Part shown: positions 35,306 through 42,489 of the stretch, piece by piece | Numbering within the stretch: the first letter of the stretch is position 1 | Layout of the letters: the number at the start of each line of letters is the position of its first letter | From: Meiothermus sp. QL-1 | Lineage (GTDB): Bacteria; Deinococcota; Deinococci; Deinococcales; Thermaceae | DNA length: 64,000 nucleotides | NCBI RefSeq assembly: GCF_003351145.1 | Contig: NZ_QQSV01000013.1 | Coordinates: 1-64,000 of the forward strand | Reading direction: 5' to 3' | Notes under the pieces: generated by a model | Told to the model about the DNA's origin: nothing | Seen by the model: the letters and a program-made list of their open reading frames with translations, nothing else | The model's database searches: none | Made by a program: the position numbers and the translations under genes

Positions 35306-35737
35306 TCAAGGTCTTTCCACCGGAAGGCCCTGCTCGAGCCAGGCCCGGTAACCTCCGTTCAGGTTCTTGACCTCGGTGTACCCCAAGGCCCGCAAGTAGG
35401 CCGCAGCCACCGCGCTCACATGCCCGGTGCCGCAGTAGACCAGGATGGGCTTGGTCTTGTCCTTGGGCAAAGCGGACAACCGGTCTGGGAGCTGGCCGAT
35501 GTGGATGTGCACCGAGCCCGGGATAAAGCCCCTCGAGCGCTCCTCAGCGGTACGCACGTCCAGGATAAAGGGCTCGAAGACCTCCACGTAGTCCTTGGCC
35601 TCGGCCACATAGAGCAGGTAGCTAGCCGGGTTGACCTTCTTGATAAAGGCCCCCATCTGCAGCAGGGCACCTGGGGTCATCTCCTGGGCAAACACGAGGC
35701 CACCCCAGAGCACCAGCAGTGCAAGGCCCCTACGCAT
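35306..35737 (-). CDS. Exported rhodanese-domain protein
   Basis: 143 aa with a signal sequence (MRRGLALLVLWGGLVFAQ), LDVRTAEERSRG, and an active-site loop CGTGHVSAVAA whose Cys sits in the usual position. Sulfane-sulfur transferase of the periplasm, encoded between soxA and the DUF302 gene. ATG 35737 with GGGAGG five bases upstream is preferred to a GTG at 35752 overlapping the soxA stop. Confidence 0.85.
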   Translation of the reverse strand: MRRGLALLVLWGGLVFAQEMTPGALLQMGAFIKKVNPASYLLYVAEAKDYVEVFEPFILDVRTAEERSRGFIPGSVHIHIGQLPDRLSALPKDKTKPILVYCGTGHVSAVAAAYLRALGYTEVKNLNGGYRAWLEQGLPVERP

Positions 35738-35748
35738 ACATCCCTCCC

Positions 35749-36549
35749 TCACCGGGTAAAGCCCGGCATCTCGGTGAACCGGTTCCGGCCCTTGGTGGCC
35801 TCGGCCAGCATGTACATGGAGAGAGCGATGTAGGGCTCGGAGTAGTAAGCGGGCGGATGGATGCCCACCGACTCGTAGCAGAAAGCAATGCGGTCCTGCA
35901 GGGTGTAGAGCTTGTCGGCCTCAAAGCGGTAGGCCGGCCACTCGTTGGAGAGGCCCTGGCGCGGGCTGCGCACCGGCGAGAGCCGCACCTTGCGGCCTGC
36001 GTAGGCGTCGTGGCAGATCGAGCAGTTCATGTCGCGGTCGCCGGCCCGGTGGAACCAAAGCTCCCGCCCCAGGTTGTACATGGCAACCTCCTGCGAGGTG
36101 CGGGGCACCACGTTAATGGGCATCTCGCTCGATTTGGAGGCCACGTAGGCCACCAGGGCCTTGACCTCATCCCGCTTGATCTCCTCCATTTTGAAGCCCT
36201 GGAGCCGCACCATGCAGCTCACGATGCGGGTCTCCAGATCTTCCACCCGCCTGGTATCGGCGAAGTAGCGGGGAAGCTGGGTCAGGGCACCCTCGAGCTT
36301 CCCCGGGCCCAGGCCAAAATCGCAGGCCTCGAGGCTGGCCTGCTTGGGCCCCCGCTTGGCATAGAAGAGCTCCTCGCCCTGCGCTGCGTAGAGCTCGCCG
36401 GGCAGAATCCCCGCGGTCTGGCGGAAAAGCTCCCGCTGGCGCTCGGCTTCCTTGTAGGGGTCGAGCTGCTGGCCCTGGGTGAAGGCAATGCCCAGCCCAA
36501 TCCCCAGCAAGGCCAGCCCCAACACGAGATACAAGCGATTCTTGCGCAT
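35749..36549 (-). CDS. soxA: L-cysteine S-thiosulfotransferase subunit SoxA, copy 1
   Basis: 266 aa with an N-terminal hydrophobic signal. One heme c site CSICH (residues 176-180) and the active-site Cys224 in RIAFCYESVG, which forms the cysteine-persulfide heme ligand in SoxA. The N-terminal domain keeps paired cysteines (Cys76, Cys112) but no heme motif, so this is a monoheme SoxA. With SoxX it couples thiosulfate to SoxY. Strongly similar to copy 2 at 39487-40275. ATG 36549 is preferred to GTG 36555. Confidence 0.92.
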   Translation of the reverse strand: MRKNRLYLVLGLALLGIGLGIAFTQGQQLDPYKEAERQRELFRQTAGILPGELYAAQGEELFYAKRGPKQASLEACDFGLGPGKLEGALTQLPRYFADTRRVEDLETRIVSCMVRLQGFKMEEIKRDEVKALVAYVASKSSEMPINVVPRTSQEVAMYNLGRELWFHRAGDRDMNCSICHDAYAGRKVRLSPVRSPRQGLSNEWPAYRFEADKLYTLQDRIAFCYESVGIHPPAYYSEPYIALSMYMLAEATKGRNRFTEMPGFTR

Positions 36550-36551
36550 AC

Positions 36552-37121
36552 TCACCTCTTGAGGTTGGCGTTGACCGGCGAGGCCGGGTCGAGCAGGAAG
36601 GCCACGATGTGGGCGGTGTCCTCCGGGGTCAGAATCCCGTGGTAGCCGGCCCGGTACATGAGCGAGCAGGGCATGGTGGCCCAGGCGTTGTAGATTTTTT
36701 CGTAGGTATAACGCACCACGGCCTCGCTGGTGCCGCGAGCACCGTAGCCCACCAGCCCGGGCCCCATATTGCCCGCCCCGGGCTCCCGCGGATCACCGGT
36801 GTGGCAGGCGTAGCAGTTGCCCTTGCGGGGGTTGGTGAAAAGCTCCTCGCCCTTCTTCCAGTCTCCCATCAGCCGGCCGTCGGCAGGATACTTGATAAGC
36901 TTCTTCTGCCGCTCCAGAAAGGCCGGCACCAGTTCGGGGGGAAGCTTGTCGCGGTACTGCGAACAAAGGGCCTGGTCGGGGTCCTGCTGCATGCTCTTCT
37001 GAAACTCAGCCCCCCCGCTCTGAATGACCTGGTTCACCCGCTGCTGGAAGGGGCTTTGCTGCGAGAGGGCCACCCCCAGCAATGCTGCCAAAAGCCAAAA
37101 CAGGAGCCTTTTCCTCAACAC
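36552..37121 (-). CDS. soxX: Monoheme cytochrome SoxX, copy 1
   Basis: 189 aa, signal peptide, heme motif CYACH at residues 103-107 and a likely Met ligand in ATMPCSLMYRAG. The long N-terminal extension with QDPDQALCSQYRDKLPPE is shared with copy 2. Partner of SoxA encoded immediately downstream. GTG start with AAGGAGG ten bases upstream. The soxB stop is 15 bases upstream. Confidence 0.9.
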   Translation of the reverse strand: MLRKRLLFWLLAALLGVALSQQSPFQQRVNQVIQSGGAEFQKSMQQDPDQALCSQYRDKLPPELVPAFLERQKKLIKYPADGRLMGDWKKGEELFTNPRKGNCYACHTGDPREPGAGNMGPGLVGYGARGTSEAVVRYTYEKIYNAWATMPCSLMYRAGYHGILTPEDTAHIVAFLLDPASPVNANLKR

Positions 37122-37136
37122 GTCCGTACAACCTCC

Positions 37137-38843
37137 TTAGCTCGGCAACACATAACGATGGTCCAGCACCCGCATGCTCGGGCGGGGCGGAATGTTGACC
37201 ACTTTGACCTGGCGTATGTAATCGGCCAGGATCTCGTAAACAGGCTTCGGGGCGTACTTCTCCAGAAGAGTGCCGGCCCTCTGCAGCCGCCCCCCGTAGG
37301 AAGCCACCACATACTCCCGGTTGGGGTCAAGCCGCCGCCCCCGCACGGCCACATTGCGGATACGCTGACCGGAAGGGGCGTTCACCACCAGGTCGTAGGC
37401 CAGGCCGTACACCCGGCTCATATCCCCTCCCTGCTGGTAGAAGGGGTCGGGGTTGAAGGCGTTGGCCGCCACATCCTCCAGCACGGCCAGAAGCCGCTCA
37501 CCCTTGAGTTTGAAAACGTAGACCTCAGGGTAGGTAAAGGCGGTATAAGCCAAAAGCCGGTCCATGGTGATGGACTCCCCTGGCAGGATGGCGGTGCCCC
37601 AGCGGGTGCCTGGGCTGAAGGCCACCTCCACCTCGGGGTAGAAAGCCTGGATAGCCCGGCCTGCGAGTTCGTCGAAGGTAGAGTAGGTGGAGTCGCGCTT
37701 GTAAAGCAGGGTGCCCGCGGTGCCCAGCACCTCGTCCAGGTAGGCTTTGTGAGGGGCATAGGCCTGCTCCACGAAGGCCACCAGGTCGGCCTCGGGTTTG
37801 ATCAGGTTGCTGGCTGCGGGCAGCACAGTTTGGCGAATCTCCTCGATACCCCCCTTCCTGAGCTTCAGGTCCACCCGGATCACCGCCTTGCCCGCCGCCC
37901 CACCCGCCACCAGCCAGGTGTTGCCAAAGCGGGCTGGGCGGGGGGTGTAGTCGTGGGTGTGGCCGGTCAGGATCAGGTCTATCCCCTTCACCTTCTCAGC
38001 AATGGCGGAGTCCAGCGGCACCCCGTTGTGGGAGAGGAGCACGATGGCATCCACCCCCTTGCCCCGCAGCTCGTCCACGTAGCGCTGGAGCTCGTGCTCC
38101 CGCACCCCGAAGGAAAGCCCCTCCGAAAACTCCTCGGGGTGCGAGACCTTCACGTAGGGGAAGGTGGAGCCAATGATCCCCAGGCTGTAGCCCCCGACCT
38201 CGTGAATGCGGTAGGGCTCGTAGATGGGATCGCCAAAGAGGTCGTCCACGATGTTGAAGCTGATGACCTGGGCCTTGAGCTCCTTCACCAGCTCTTCCAC
38301 CCGGGGCCGGCCTAGGGTGTACTCCCAGTGGAAGACCATGTGGTCGAAGCCCACCCGGTTCATCCAGTCCACCATCACCTGGCCCCGGGTCAGCAGGGAG
38401 ATGCCGGAGTTGGTCCAGGTATCCCCCCCATCAAGCACCAAGGTGCGCTTCTCCCCAGCCATGGCCCGCTGCTGTCGAATCAGGGTGCCCACATAGGCCC
38501 CCCCGCCCATGGGCCCAAAGCGCTGGGCCAGGGCCACGAAGTCCACCGAGGAAAAGAGGTAGGCCTCCAGACTCCCCCGCCTAAAGCCGTAGTAGCGCAG
38601 CATGGCCTCGCCCGCCAGATACCCAGGCCGCCCCTCCAGGGGCGTGGGGGCCAGCAGGTTGGGCGGCTCCATGAAGTAGTGGGGCCGCAGCTGCGCGTGC
38701 ATGTCGGTGTTGAAAAGCAGGGTGACATCCCCAAAGGGCGGCACCTGGTAAAGCTGCTCGGGGCGGTCCATGGCCTGGGCCACAGCCTTTGGAGAGGTCA
38801 GGCCCATGGCCAGGAGAAGCTTTGTGAGCTCGCGTCTGGTCGT
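37137..38843 (-). CDS. soxB: Thiosulfohydrolase SoxB
   Basis: About 568 aa, dimanganese metallophosphatase fold that hydrolyses SoxY-S-sulfonate to sulfate. Metal-binding motifs FNTDMHAQL, LDGGDTWTNSG, LLSHNG and TGHTHDYT are seen; the C-terminal 5'-nucleotidase-like domain ends near residue 540. The first canonical start (ATG 38807) would cut the Tat leader. In-frame sequence upstream encodes TRRELTKLLLA, completing a Tat signal, but it begins with ACG at 38843, four bases after AAGGGGGG. I therefore propose a non-AUG (ACG) start or a point error. Confidence 0.85.
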   Translation of the reverse strand, partial: TTRRELTKLLLAMGLTSPKAVAQAMDRPEQLYQVPPFGDVTLLFNTDMHAQLRPHYFMEPPNLLAPTPLEGRPGYLAGEAMLRYYGFRRGSLEAYLFSSVDFVALAQRFGPMGGGAYVGTLIRQQRAMAGEKRTLVLDGGDTWTNSGISLLTRGQVMVDWMNRVGFDHMVFHWEYTLGRPRVEELVKELKAQVISFNIVDDLFGDPIYEPYRIHEVGGYSLGIIGSTFPYVKVSHPEEFSEGLSFGVREHELQRYVDELRGKGVDAIVLLSHNGVPLDSAIAEKVKGIDLILTGHTHDYTPRPARFGNTWLVAGGAAGKAVIRVDLKLRKGGIEEIRQTVLPAASNLIKPEADLVAFVEQAYAPHKAYLDEVLGTAGTLLYKRDSTYSTFDELAGRAIQAFYPEVEVAFSPGTRWGTAILPGESITMDRLLAYTAFTYPEVYVFKLKGERLLAVLEDVAANAFNPDPFYQQGGDMSRVYGLAYDLVVNAPSGQRIRNVAVRGRRLDPNREYVVASYGGRLQRAGTLLEKYAPKPVYEILADYIRQVKVVNIPPRPSMRVLDHRYVLPS

Positions 38844-38898
38844 AAAACCCCCCTTTTCCCCACAGCACGCGGTGGATGCACTTTGGCGCTTTGCGCTA

Positions 38899-39477
38899 TC
38901 AGCGTCTTAGCGCTGGCCGAGTGTTGAAGTCCGAGGCCGGGTCCAGCAGATAGGCCACCACATCGGCGATCTCCTCAGGCTTCAAAAGCCCTCCCACCCC
39001 AAAGCGGTACATCACCGTACAGGGGAAGTAGGCCCAGGTGTTGTAGATCACCTCGTAGGTGTACCGCTGGACTGCCTCAGAAGTACCCCGCTGCCCGTAC
39101 TTCTCCAGGCTGGGCCCCACGTTTCCGCCAATGTTGGTAGGCGAGCCCACATGGCAGGAGAAGCAGTTGCCTCGAGCCAGGGTGTTGTAGATGGCCTCGC
39201 CCCGTTTCCAGTCGCCCATCAGCTTCCCATCGGCAGGGTACCTGATGAGCCGGCGCTGGGCCTCGATAAAGGGGCCAAGCACCTCGGGGGGCAAGCGGTT
39301 GCGGTGAATAGAGCAGAGGGCCTGGTCGGGGGCCTGCTTCAGAAGGGTGCTGGCGTAGGACTGGCCCCCAGCCTGGATTAGACGCTGCAGCTCGGGGGTG
39401 ATGTAGGTGGCATCGGTTTGGCCGCTGGCCAGGCCCAAGAGGAGGAAAGATACCAGGAGCAACTGAGGGCGACGCAT
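38899..39477 (-). CDS. soxX: Monoheme cytochrome SoxX, copy 2
   Basis: 192 aa, signal peptide, heme motif CFSCH at residues 105-109, likely Met ligand in FPCTVMYRFG. Shares with copy 1 the N-terminal APDQALCSIHRNRLPPE block, YPADGKLMGDWKRGE and the C-terminal VAYLLDPAS. Follows soxA copy 2 by 9 bases; 55 bases separate it from the proposed soxB start. Confidence 0.9.
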   Translation of the reverse strand: MRRPQLLLVSFLLLGLASGQTDATYITPELQRLIQAGGQSYASTLLKQAPDQALCSIHRNRLPPEVLGPFIEAQRRLIRYPADGKLMGDWKRGEAIYNTLARGNCFSCHVGSPTNIGGNVGPSLEKYGQRGTSEAVQRYTYEVIYNTWAYFPCTVMYRFGVGGLLKPEEIADVVAYLLDPASDFNTRPALRR

Positions 39478-39486
39478 CTCTACCTC

Positions 39487-40275
39487 CTAACGTATGAACC
39501 CCGGCAGGTCCATCCGAGCTCCCCGGGCCTGCGCGTTCATGAAAAGGGTCAGGGCGATGATGGGCTCAGAGTAGAAGTCGGGCGCGGGCATGCCCAGGTT
39601 GGCGTAGCAGGCCCGGATGCGGTCGGCCATGGTCCAGGCCTGGTCGTTGGAGTAGCGGAAGGCCGGCCAGTGGCTGGCCACCCGCTTGTCGCCCAGAAGG
39701 TCAGAGTAGGGTAGCACCCCCGCCCGGCGGCCCACATAGGTCACGTGGCAGGTGGCGCAGCCCATATCCCGCGGGCCTGCCCGTAGGTAGAAGAGCTTCT
39801 CGCCCAGCTCGTAAAGCCGCTTTTCCTGCGGCACGAGGGGGCGCACGTACATGACCTGCTCGTTGGAGAGCGAGGCGATGTAGAAGGCAATGGCCACCAC
39901 CTCGCTGCGCTTGATCTCCTCCGGCTTGAAGCCTTGAAGCTGGATCATGCAGGTGCGAATGCGGGAGTCGAGGTCCTCCACCCTGCGGGTGTCAAAGAAG
40001 TAACGGGGCAGGCGGCCCACCACCCCCTCCAGCCGCCCCGGCCCCCGGCCAAAGTCGCAGGCCTCGAGGCTGGCCTGCTTGGGCCCCCGCTTGGCCTTGA
40101 AAAGCTCCTCCCCCTGCTGCACAAAGAGGTCGCTGGGCAGGATGCCCCCGCTCTGCTCCAAAAGCTGCTGCTTCTGCTTCTCGGCTTCCTTGTACGGGTC
40201 ATCCTCCTGGGCCAGGGCTGGAAAGGAGAGCAGCCCCAGGAGCACCACCCCCAGTAGACGCCAGAAGCGACCCAT
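39487..40275 (-). CDS. soxA: L-cysteine S-thiosulfotransferase subunit SoxA, copy 2
   Basis: 262 aa, signal peptide ending near ALA. Heme motif CATCH (173-177), active-site Cys223 in RIRACYANLG, and paired N-terminal cysteines (Cys73, Cys109) without a heme site. Nearly co-linear with copy 1 (for example GEELFKAKRGPKQASLEACDFG). Encoded directly after soxZ, as in standard sox operons, so this is probably the ancestral copy. Confidence 0.92.
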   Translation of the reverse strand: MGRFWRLLGVVLLGLLSFPALAQEDDPYKEAEKQKQQLLEQSGGILPSDLFVQQGEELFKAKRGPKQASLEACDFGRGPGRLEGVVGRLPRYFFDTRRVEDLDSRIRTCMIQLQGFKPEEIKRSEVVAIAFYIASLSNEQVMYVRPLVPQEKRLYELGEKLFYLRAGPRDMGCATCHVTYVGRRAGVLPYSDLLGDKRVASHWPAFRYSNDQAWTMADRIRACYANLGMPAPDFYSEPIIALTLFMNAQARGARMDLPGFIR

Positions 40276-40285
40276 AGCCGCACCC

Positions 40286-40606
40286 TTAGGCTAGGGCGAG
40301 GTCGGCGGTGCGCTCCCCGCTCTTGCCGGCGAGGTCTTTGGCCACTACCTTGATCTGGCCAGCCTTGGCCGCCTTCATCTTGAAGGCAAAAAGGGGGTTG
40401 GCGCTGGTGCCCGGCCCCGGCTTTACCACGGCGATGGGCTGGCCATCGAAAAGTACGGTGAGCTCGTTGATGTGGTCGGCCGGGATCAGCTTGCCACTAG
40501 CATCCCGGCGGGTGCCCGGCTCCATGGGGTGCTGAATGACCACCTGGATGCGAACCTCCTCGCCTGCCTTGGGCCTAGCCGGGTTGAAACGAATCAGGAT
40601 GTTCAT
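40286..40606 (-). CDS. soxZ: Thiosulfate oxidation carrier complex protein SoxZ
   Basis: 106 aa immunoglobulin-like protein, partner of SoxY. Typical features are RFNPARPKAGEEVRIQVVIQHPMEPGTRRD and the HINELTVLFDG central strand. No signal peptide: SoxZ is exported with Tat-borne SoxY. ATG 40606 with GAGGAGG upstream; a TTG at 40612 is less likely. Confidence 0.95.
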   Translation of the reverse strand: MNILIRFNPARPKAGEEVRIQVVIQHPMEPGTRRDASGKLIPADHINELTVLFDGQPIAVVKPGPGTSANPLFAFKMKAAKAGQIKVVAKDLAGKSGERTADLALA

Positions 40607-40621
40607 CTGCAAACCTCCTCT

Positions 40622-41086
40622 CTAACCGCAGCCCCCCACCGTCACGCGCACGCCCTGGGAGGCCACCAGCAGCCTGCCGTCCTTGGTCTCCACCACCGCC
40701 CGCACCGGCGCGGTTTCGGCCACGCGCACCCGGGTGGCGTAGTAGGGCTGCACCCCTCCACCCAGGAGCTGGAAGCTAAAGAGCAGGGGATTGGCGTTCT
40801 TGTCGCAGAAGCAGTGGATGGCCTTGACCTGCTCAGCCGGCAGGTTGACCTCAATCTCCACCGGCACGTTGGCCCCCGACTCGGCAATTTGGGGCGCAGT
40901 CAGCTTGATGGCGTTGGAGGGCACCAGGTCCTTGTAGCCCTTGCCCAAGTGGGCCTGCAGGCCCTTTTCCAGGTTGGCAAGGTCTTCCCCCTCCAAAGCT
41001 CCTTGGGCCAGAGCGCCCACCTGTGCGGCCAACACGCTGGCCGCCACAGTGGCTGCCGATGCTTTTAGAAACCGCCTCCTATTCAC
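40622..41086 (-). CDS. soxY: Thiosulfate oxidation carrier protein SoxY
   Basis: 154 aa. Tat leader NRRRFLKASAATVAASVLAAQVGALA; C-terminal substrate-carrying swinging arm VGGCG-stop, with the cysteine that carries the thiosulfate-derived sulfur. The usual end is GGCGG, here one Gly shorter. GTG 41086 has AGGAGG eight bases upstream; GTG 41095 would overlap that site. Overlaps the thioredoxin gene end by 8 bases. Confidence 0.94.
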   Translation of the reverse strand: MNRRRFLKASAATVAASVLAAQVGALAQGALEGEDLANLEKGLQAHLGKGYKDLVPSNAIKLTAPQIAESGANVPVEIEVNLPAEQVKAIHCFCDKNANPLLFSFQLLGGGVQPYYATRVRVAETAPVRAVVETKDGRLLVASQGVRVTVGGCG

Positions 41087-41519
41087 AGACTTCACCTCCT
41101 GATCTGACGCAAACCTGCTTCAACTCCTGCAGGAATTGCGCCCGGGTACGGCTTCCGAAGAAGCGACCCAGTTCTTTCCACGTACCCCCCTCAGGTACGA
41201 GAAAGACAAAAGTAGGGGTTCCAAAAGCCCGCAACTGACGGGATAGGGCCTGCCCTTCTGGGCTGCGCGCGTCCACACTGGAGACCACGTAGTGGCGGGC
41301 CAGGACGCGCGAAACAGACTCGTCTGAAAGCACAAAGGTGTTCATCTGCTCGCAGTAAGGGCAGCCATGGCTCCAAAAGTAGACCATCAGGATGCGCCCA
41401 TATGCCTGCGCATACTGGCTGGCCTGTGGGTGGGGATACCAGCGGTCAAAATCTACGTTCTGGCCGGCCGCAGCCGAAATCAGACCCCACACTGCCAGCG
41501 TAATGGTAATTATTCGCAT
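41079..41519 (-). CDS. soxW: Periplasmic thioredoxin-like protein (SoxW-like)
   Basis: 146 aa with signal peptide and thioredoxin-fold active site CPYC in WSHGCPYCEQM, cis-Pro region FGTPTFVFL. Resembles SoxW, which keeps the SoxYZ cysteine reduced using electrons from CcdA/SoxV, encoded at the other end of this series. Two extra C-terminal cysteines (QVC, EVCE). It is the first gene of the leftward sox transcript. Confidence 0.85.
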   Translation of the reverse strand: MRIITITLAVWGLISAAAGQNVDFDRWYPHPQASQYAQAYGRILMVYFWSHGCPYCEQMNTFVLSDESVSRVLARHYVVSSVDARSPEGQALSRQLRAFGTPTFVFLVPEGGTWKELGRFFGSRTRAQFLQELKQVCVRSGGEVCE

Positions 41520-41540
41520 GGTAAGTTTAGAGCATTTCTA

Positions 41541-41569
41541 AGCATAGGGGCTAAGGGTATTCCCGTCAA
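41541..41569 (-). promoter_or_regulatory. Sigma-A type promoter of the sox series
   Basis: Minus strand: TTGACG (41564-41569), exact 17-base spacer, TATGCT (41541-41546), start codon 21 bases further. Strongest promoter match in the window. Confidence 0.65.
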
Positions 41570-41687
41570 GAGGTCGCCGGTTTGGAAGCACAAGGAGAGA
41601 ATAGTCCAGGACACGGTTTTTTGTCTATAAGATTTTAGAATCCACGTTATAACTAAAGATAAGTCTTCACAAAAACTCGTATGGAGC
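41570..41687. other. AT-rich divergent control region
   Basis: Between the leftward sox series and the rightward TlpA-like gene the sequence turns AT-rich (about 41600-41700), with several TATAA-like boxes and a TACTAAGTA element just downstream (41714-41722). No gene is seen. Likely a regulator target for both directions; no regulator gene is present next to it. Confidence 0.4.
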
Positions 41688-41716
41688 TTGCTTTTTTATC
41701 GCCAGTGCTTTACTTT
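41688..41716 (+). promoter_or_regulatory. Candidate promoter of the TlpA-like gene
   Basis: TTGCTT (41688-41693), 17-base spacer, TACTTT (41711-41716), upstream of ATG 41759, which has GAGAGG seven bases before it. Confidence 0.45.
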
Positions 41717-41758
41717 ACTAAGTAGGGTAGGTGAATACAGCCAAAGAGAGGTACCCGT

Positions 41759-42238
41759 ATGAAATACTGGGCCATCCCCCTTTCCCTATTCCTCCTAGCT
41801 TACGCCGCCACCCCGGGCCAGGTGGCCCCTGAGTTTCGCCTGCGCGATTTAGAGGGAAAGGTCTACACCCTGGCCAGCTTCAAGGGCAAGCCAGTGGTCA
41901 TCACCTTCTGGGCCAGTTGGTGCCCGGTCTGCCGGGCTGAGTTCCCCAAGCTGCACGCCCTGGCGCAGGAATACCGGGTGCCCTTTGTAGTCATCAGCCG
42001 CGAACCCCGTGACACGGAAGCGGTGGTGCGGGAGTATATGAGGAGCTACCCCCGCTTCCTTCCCCTGGTGGCCCTGCCGGGCGGGGATAGTCCCGTGGCG
42101 GTGGCCAACCGCTACAGGGTGCTAGGCCAGCCCTGGACCTTTGTGCTCGATAAGGAAGGCAGAGTGGTCAACCTCTACGCAGGCCGGGTAGAGGTGGAGT
42201 CGCTAAAGGATGACCTAGCCCTGGCAGGTTACGAGTAG
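41759..42238 (+). CDS. TlpA/ResA-like periplasmic thioredoxin
   Basis: 159 aa with N-terminal hydrophobic leader. AhpC/TSA-like thioredoxin: FRLRDLEGKVYTLASFKGKPVVITFWASWCPVCRAEF with active site CPVC. Central insertion and GQPWTFVLDKEGRVV are typical of the TlpA group that reduces apocytochrome c or partner proteins. Divergent from the sox series and probably co-controlled; could be the SoxS-type thiol reductant. Confidence 0.87.
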   Translation: MKYWAIPLSLFLLAYAATPGQVAPEFRLRDLEGKVYTLASFKGKPVVITFWASWCPVCRAEFPKLHALAQEYRVPFVVISREPRDTEAVVREYMRSYPRFLPLVALPGGDSPVAVANRYRVLGQPWTFVLDKEGRVVNLYAGRVEVESLKDDLALAGYE

Positions 42239-42245
42239 AGTTTTG

Positions 42246-42251
42246 TAAAAT
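42246..42251 (+). promoter_or_regulatory. -10 box of the DUF2892 gene
   Basis: TAAAAT, 27 bases before ATG 42279, with AAGGAGGGAGG in the leader. Confidence 0.4.
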
Positions 42252-42278
42252 GAGGGCGTCTAGAAAAGGAGGGAGGCT

Positions 42279-42482
42279 ATGACCCCCAACATCGGCAGCA
42301 CGGAAAGGCTGGTGCGGTACGTCCTGGCGGTGGTGTTCCTGCTCATCGCCTTCTTTGGCTCCAGCGGTGGGTGGGCCTGGTTCTTTGGCATTCTGGGCGT
42401 GGCCCTGCTGGTGACCGCCACGCTCAGCTTCTGCCCCCTTTGGTCGGTGCTCAAGATAAACACCCGGGGCAAGACCACCTAA
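42279..42482 (+). CDS. DUF2892 membrane protein
   Basis: 67 aa. Starts NIGSTERLVRYVLAVVFLLIAFF, followed by a second helix GWAWFFGILGVALLVTATLSFCPLWSVL; this is the YgaP C-terminal membrane domain family, often found with rhodaneses and sulfur genes. Conserved Cys in FCPLW. AAGGAGGGAGG ribosome site. Function unknown; next to the sox locus. Confidence 0.85.
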   Translation: MTPNIGSTERLVRYVLAVVFLLIAFFGSSGGWAWFFGILGVALLVTATLSFCPLWSVLKINTRGKTT

Positions 42483-42489
42483 CCCAGGG

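Noticed and set aside
36609-38315. Rightward 568-codon open frame over soxX/soxB
   Set aside because: Antisense shadow of well-conserved sox genes, no family-like motifs.
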